Below, one piece after another: positions 7,282 to 7,787 of a stretch of DNA of 7,787 bases. Source of the stretch: Candidatus Firestonebacteria bacterium RIFOXYA2_FULL_40_8 (GTDB lineage: Bacteria; Oederibacteriota; D2-FULL-39-29); contig MFGS01000113.1 of the NCBI GenBank assembly GCA_001778355.1, positions 32,715-40,501 of the forward strand, read 5' to 3'. A program made the translations under genes and the position numbers. Each line of letters opens with the position of its first letter. The first letter of the stretch is position 1. The notes beneath the pieces are model-generated. The model ran no database searches and was not told the DNA's origin. It saw nothing but the letters and a program-made list of their open reading frames with translations.

Positions 7282-7787
7282 TTAGTACAATGCTTCTTTA
7301 ATGTTCTTTACACACTGAATCAATACCGGTACGGGATTTTCAGGCTGGCCTTCGTATTCAATGATGTAAGCACCTTTAAAATCTATCTCTTCGAGAGCTG
7401 CTTTCAGCGCTTTCAGGTCAATGCCTCCGGTTCCAAATATCACGTCTTCGGCTCCCCCGTTTCTTTGAAAAGTAAAATCTTTAAGATGGAGCAGATAAAG
7501 CCGGTCTCTAAACTCTTTAATCATTTTAGCCGCGTTTTCCTGGGAGTGCATCGCCCAGGCCGTGTCAAGTGAAAGCCCTATCCTTTTACTGCATTTACTG
7601 AAAACCCATTTGAGCGCCTGGGTATTACCGAGCCAATGCCTTCCCCCGTGATTATGAATACCCAGGGTCACGTTATACTCTTCAGAAAGTTTTTCCGCAT
7701 TTTTTATCTGTTCATCCAGATTATCCGGCTTAAAATCAATACTCATGTGTTTTATCCCGCCGGTTTTTAAAAACTCAAAATATAATC
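7282..7787 (-). CDS. Sugar phosphate isomerase/epimerase family protein (xylose isomerase-like TIM barrel), C-terminal part
   Basis: This is the C-terminal half of a cytosolic TIM-barrel enzyme of the xylose isomerase-like/AP endonuclease 2 superfamily, which includes sugar isomerases, epimerases and inosose dehydratases. The frame stays open past the ATG at 7746 to the window edge, with LKTGGIKHMSIDF reading through it. That Met is therefore probably internal, and 167 residues are visible of a usual 250-300. Counting from that Met, likely metal/substrate residues are H31 and H33 in GIHNHGGRHW, D61 in LSLDTAWAMH, H87 and K89 in LLHLKDF, and E130 in YIIEYEG. FGTGGIDLKALKAALEEI matches the family's late-barrel segment. 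The usual first metal ligand, Glu in an 'ENH' motif, is His here, as in some subfamilies of this group. The gene ends at TAA (7284-7282) and has its own terminator. The exact substrate cannot be assigned, and nothing ties it to the envelope genes beyond proximity. Confidence 0.85.
   Translation of the reverse strand, partial: LYFEFLKTGGIKHMSIDFKPDNLDEQIKNAEKLSEEYNVTLGIHNHGGRHWLGNTQALKWVFSKCSKRIGLSLDTAWAMHSQENAAKMIKEFRDRLYLLHLKDFTFQRNGGAEDVIFGTGGIDLKALKAALEEIDFKGAYIIEYEGQPENPVPVLIQCVKNIKEALY

Noticed and set aside
7240..7572. 110-codon plus-strand frame across the isomerase gene 3' end
   Set aside because: It is antisense to the isomerase frame, which carries clear family motifs.
7744..7746. 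ATG at 7746 as the true start of the isomerase gene
   Set aside because: The frame stays open upstream with family-like sequence (FLKTGGIKHMS), and a start here would lose half the TIM barrel.

Overview
The window suggests a diderm (Gram-negative-type) bacterium. Its two main genes encode outer-membrane assembly and inter-membrane bridge proteins. The DNA looks moderately AT-rich with many lysine/asparagine codons, and the TamB protein is very long and diverged, so a poorly studied lineage or candidate phylum is plausible. That placement is an impression; nothing here fixes the taxonomy. All supported genes lie on the minus strand, so transcription runs from high to low coordinates.

Layout in transcription order. 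(1) 7787-7282: the 3' part of a sugar phosphate isomerase/epimerase-type TIM-barrel gene, whose 5' end lies outside the window. (2) 7281-6987: a 295-bp intergenic stretch. It holds a good intrinsic terminator for the isomerase gene (7241-7201), a roughly 155-bp gene-free segment with small inverted repeats, and a near-consensus sigma-70-type promoter (TTGACA, 17-bp spacer, TAAAAT; 7044-7016) 29 bp upstream of the next gene. (3) 6986-1341: a 1881-residue TamB/AsmA-like protein with an N-terminal membrane anchor and a C-terminal TamB (DUF490) domain. (4) 1344-1: the first 448 residues of BamA, with signal peptide, five POTRA domains and the start of the beta-barrel, cut by the window edge. Its ATG overlaps the tamB stop (ATGA).

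The terminator-promoter pair separates the isomerase gene from a tamB-bamA transcription unit in which bamA is probably translationally coupled to tamB. Functionally, BamA inserts beta-barrel proteins into the outer membrane. TamB-family proteins span the periplasm as a hydrophobic groove and are implicated in phospholipid transport and outer-membrane assembly. The linkage resembles the known pairing of TamB with a BamA-type partner in bacteria without a separate TamA. I found no mobile element, CRISPR array, tRNA or rRNA, and no clearly undescribed system. The points most worth a second look are the unusual length of TamB, a highly charged helical insertion inside it, and the small inverted repeats in the intergenic region.
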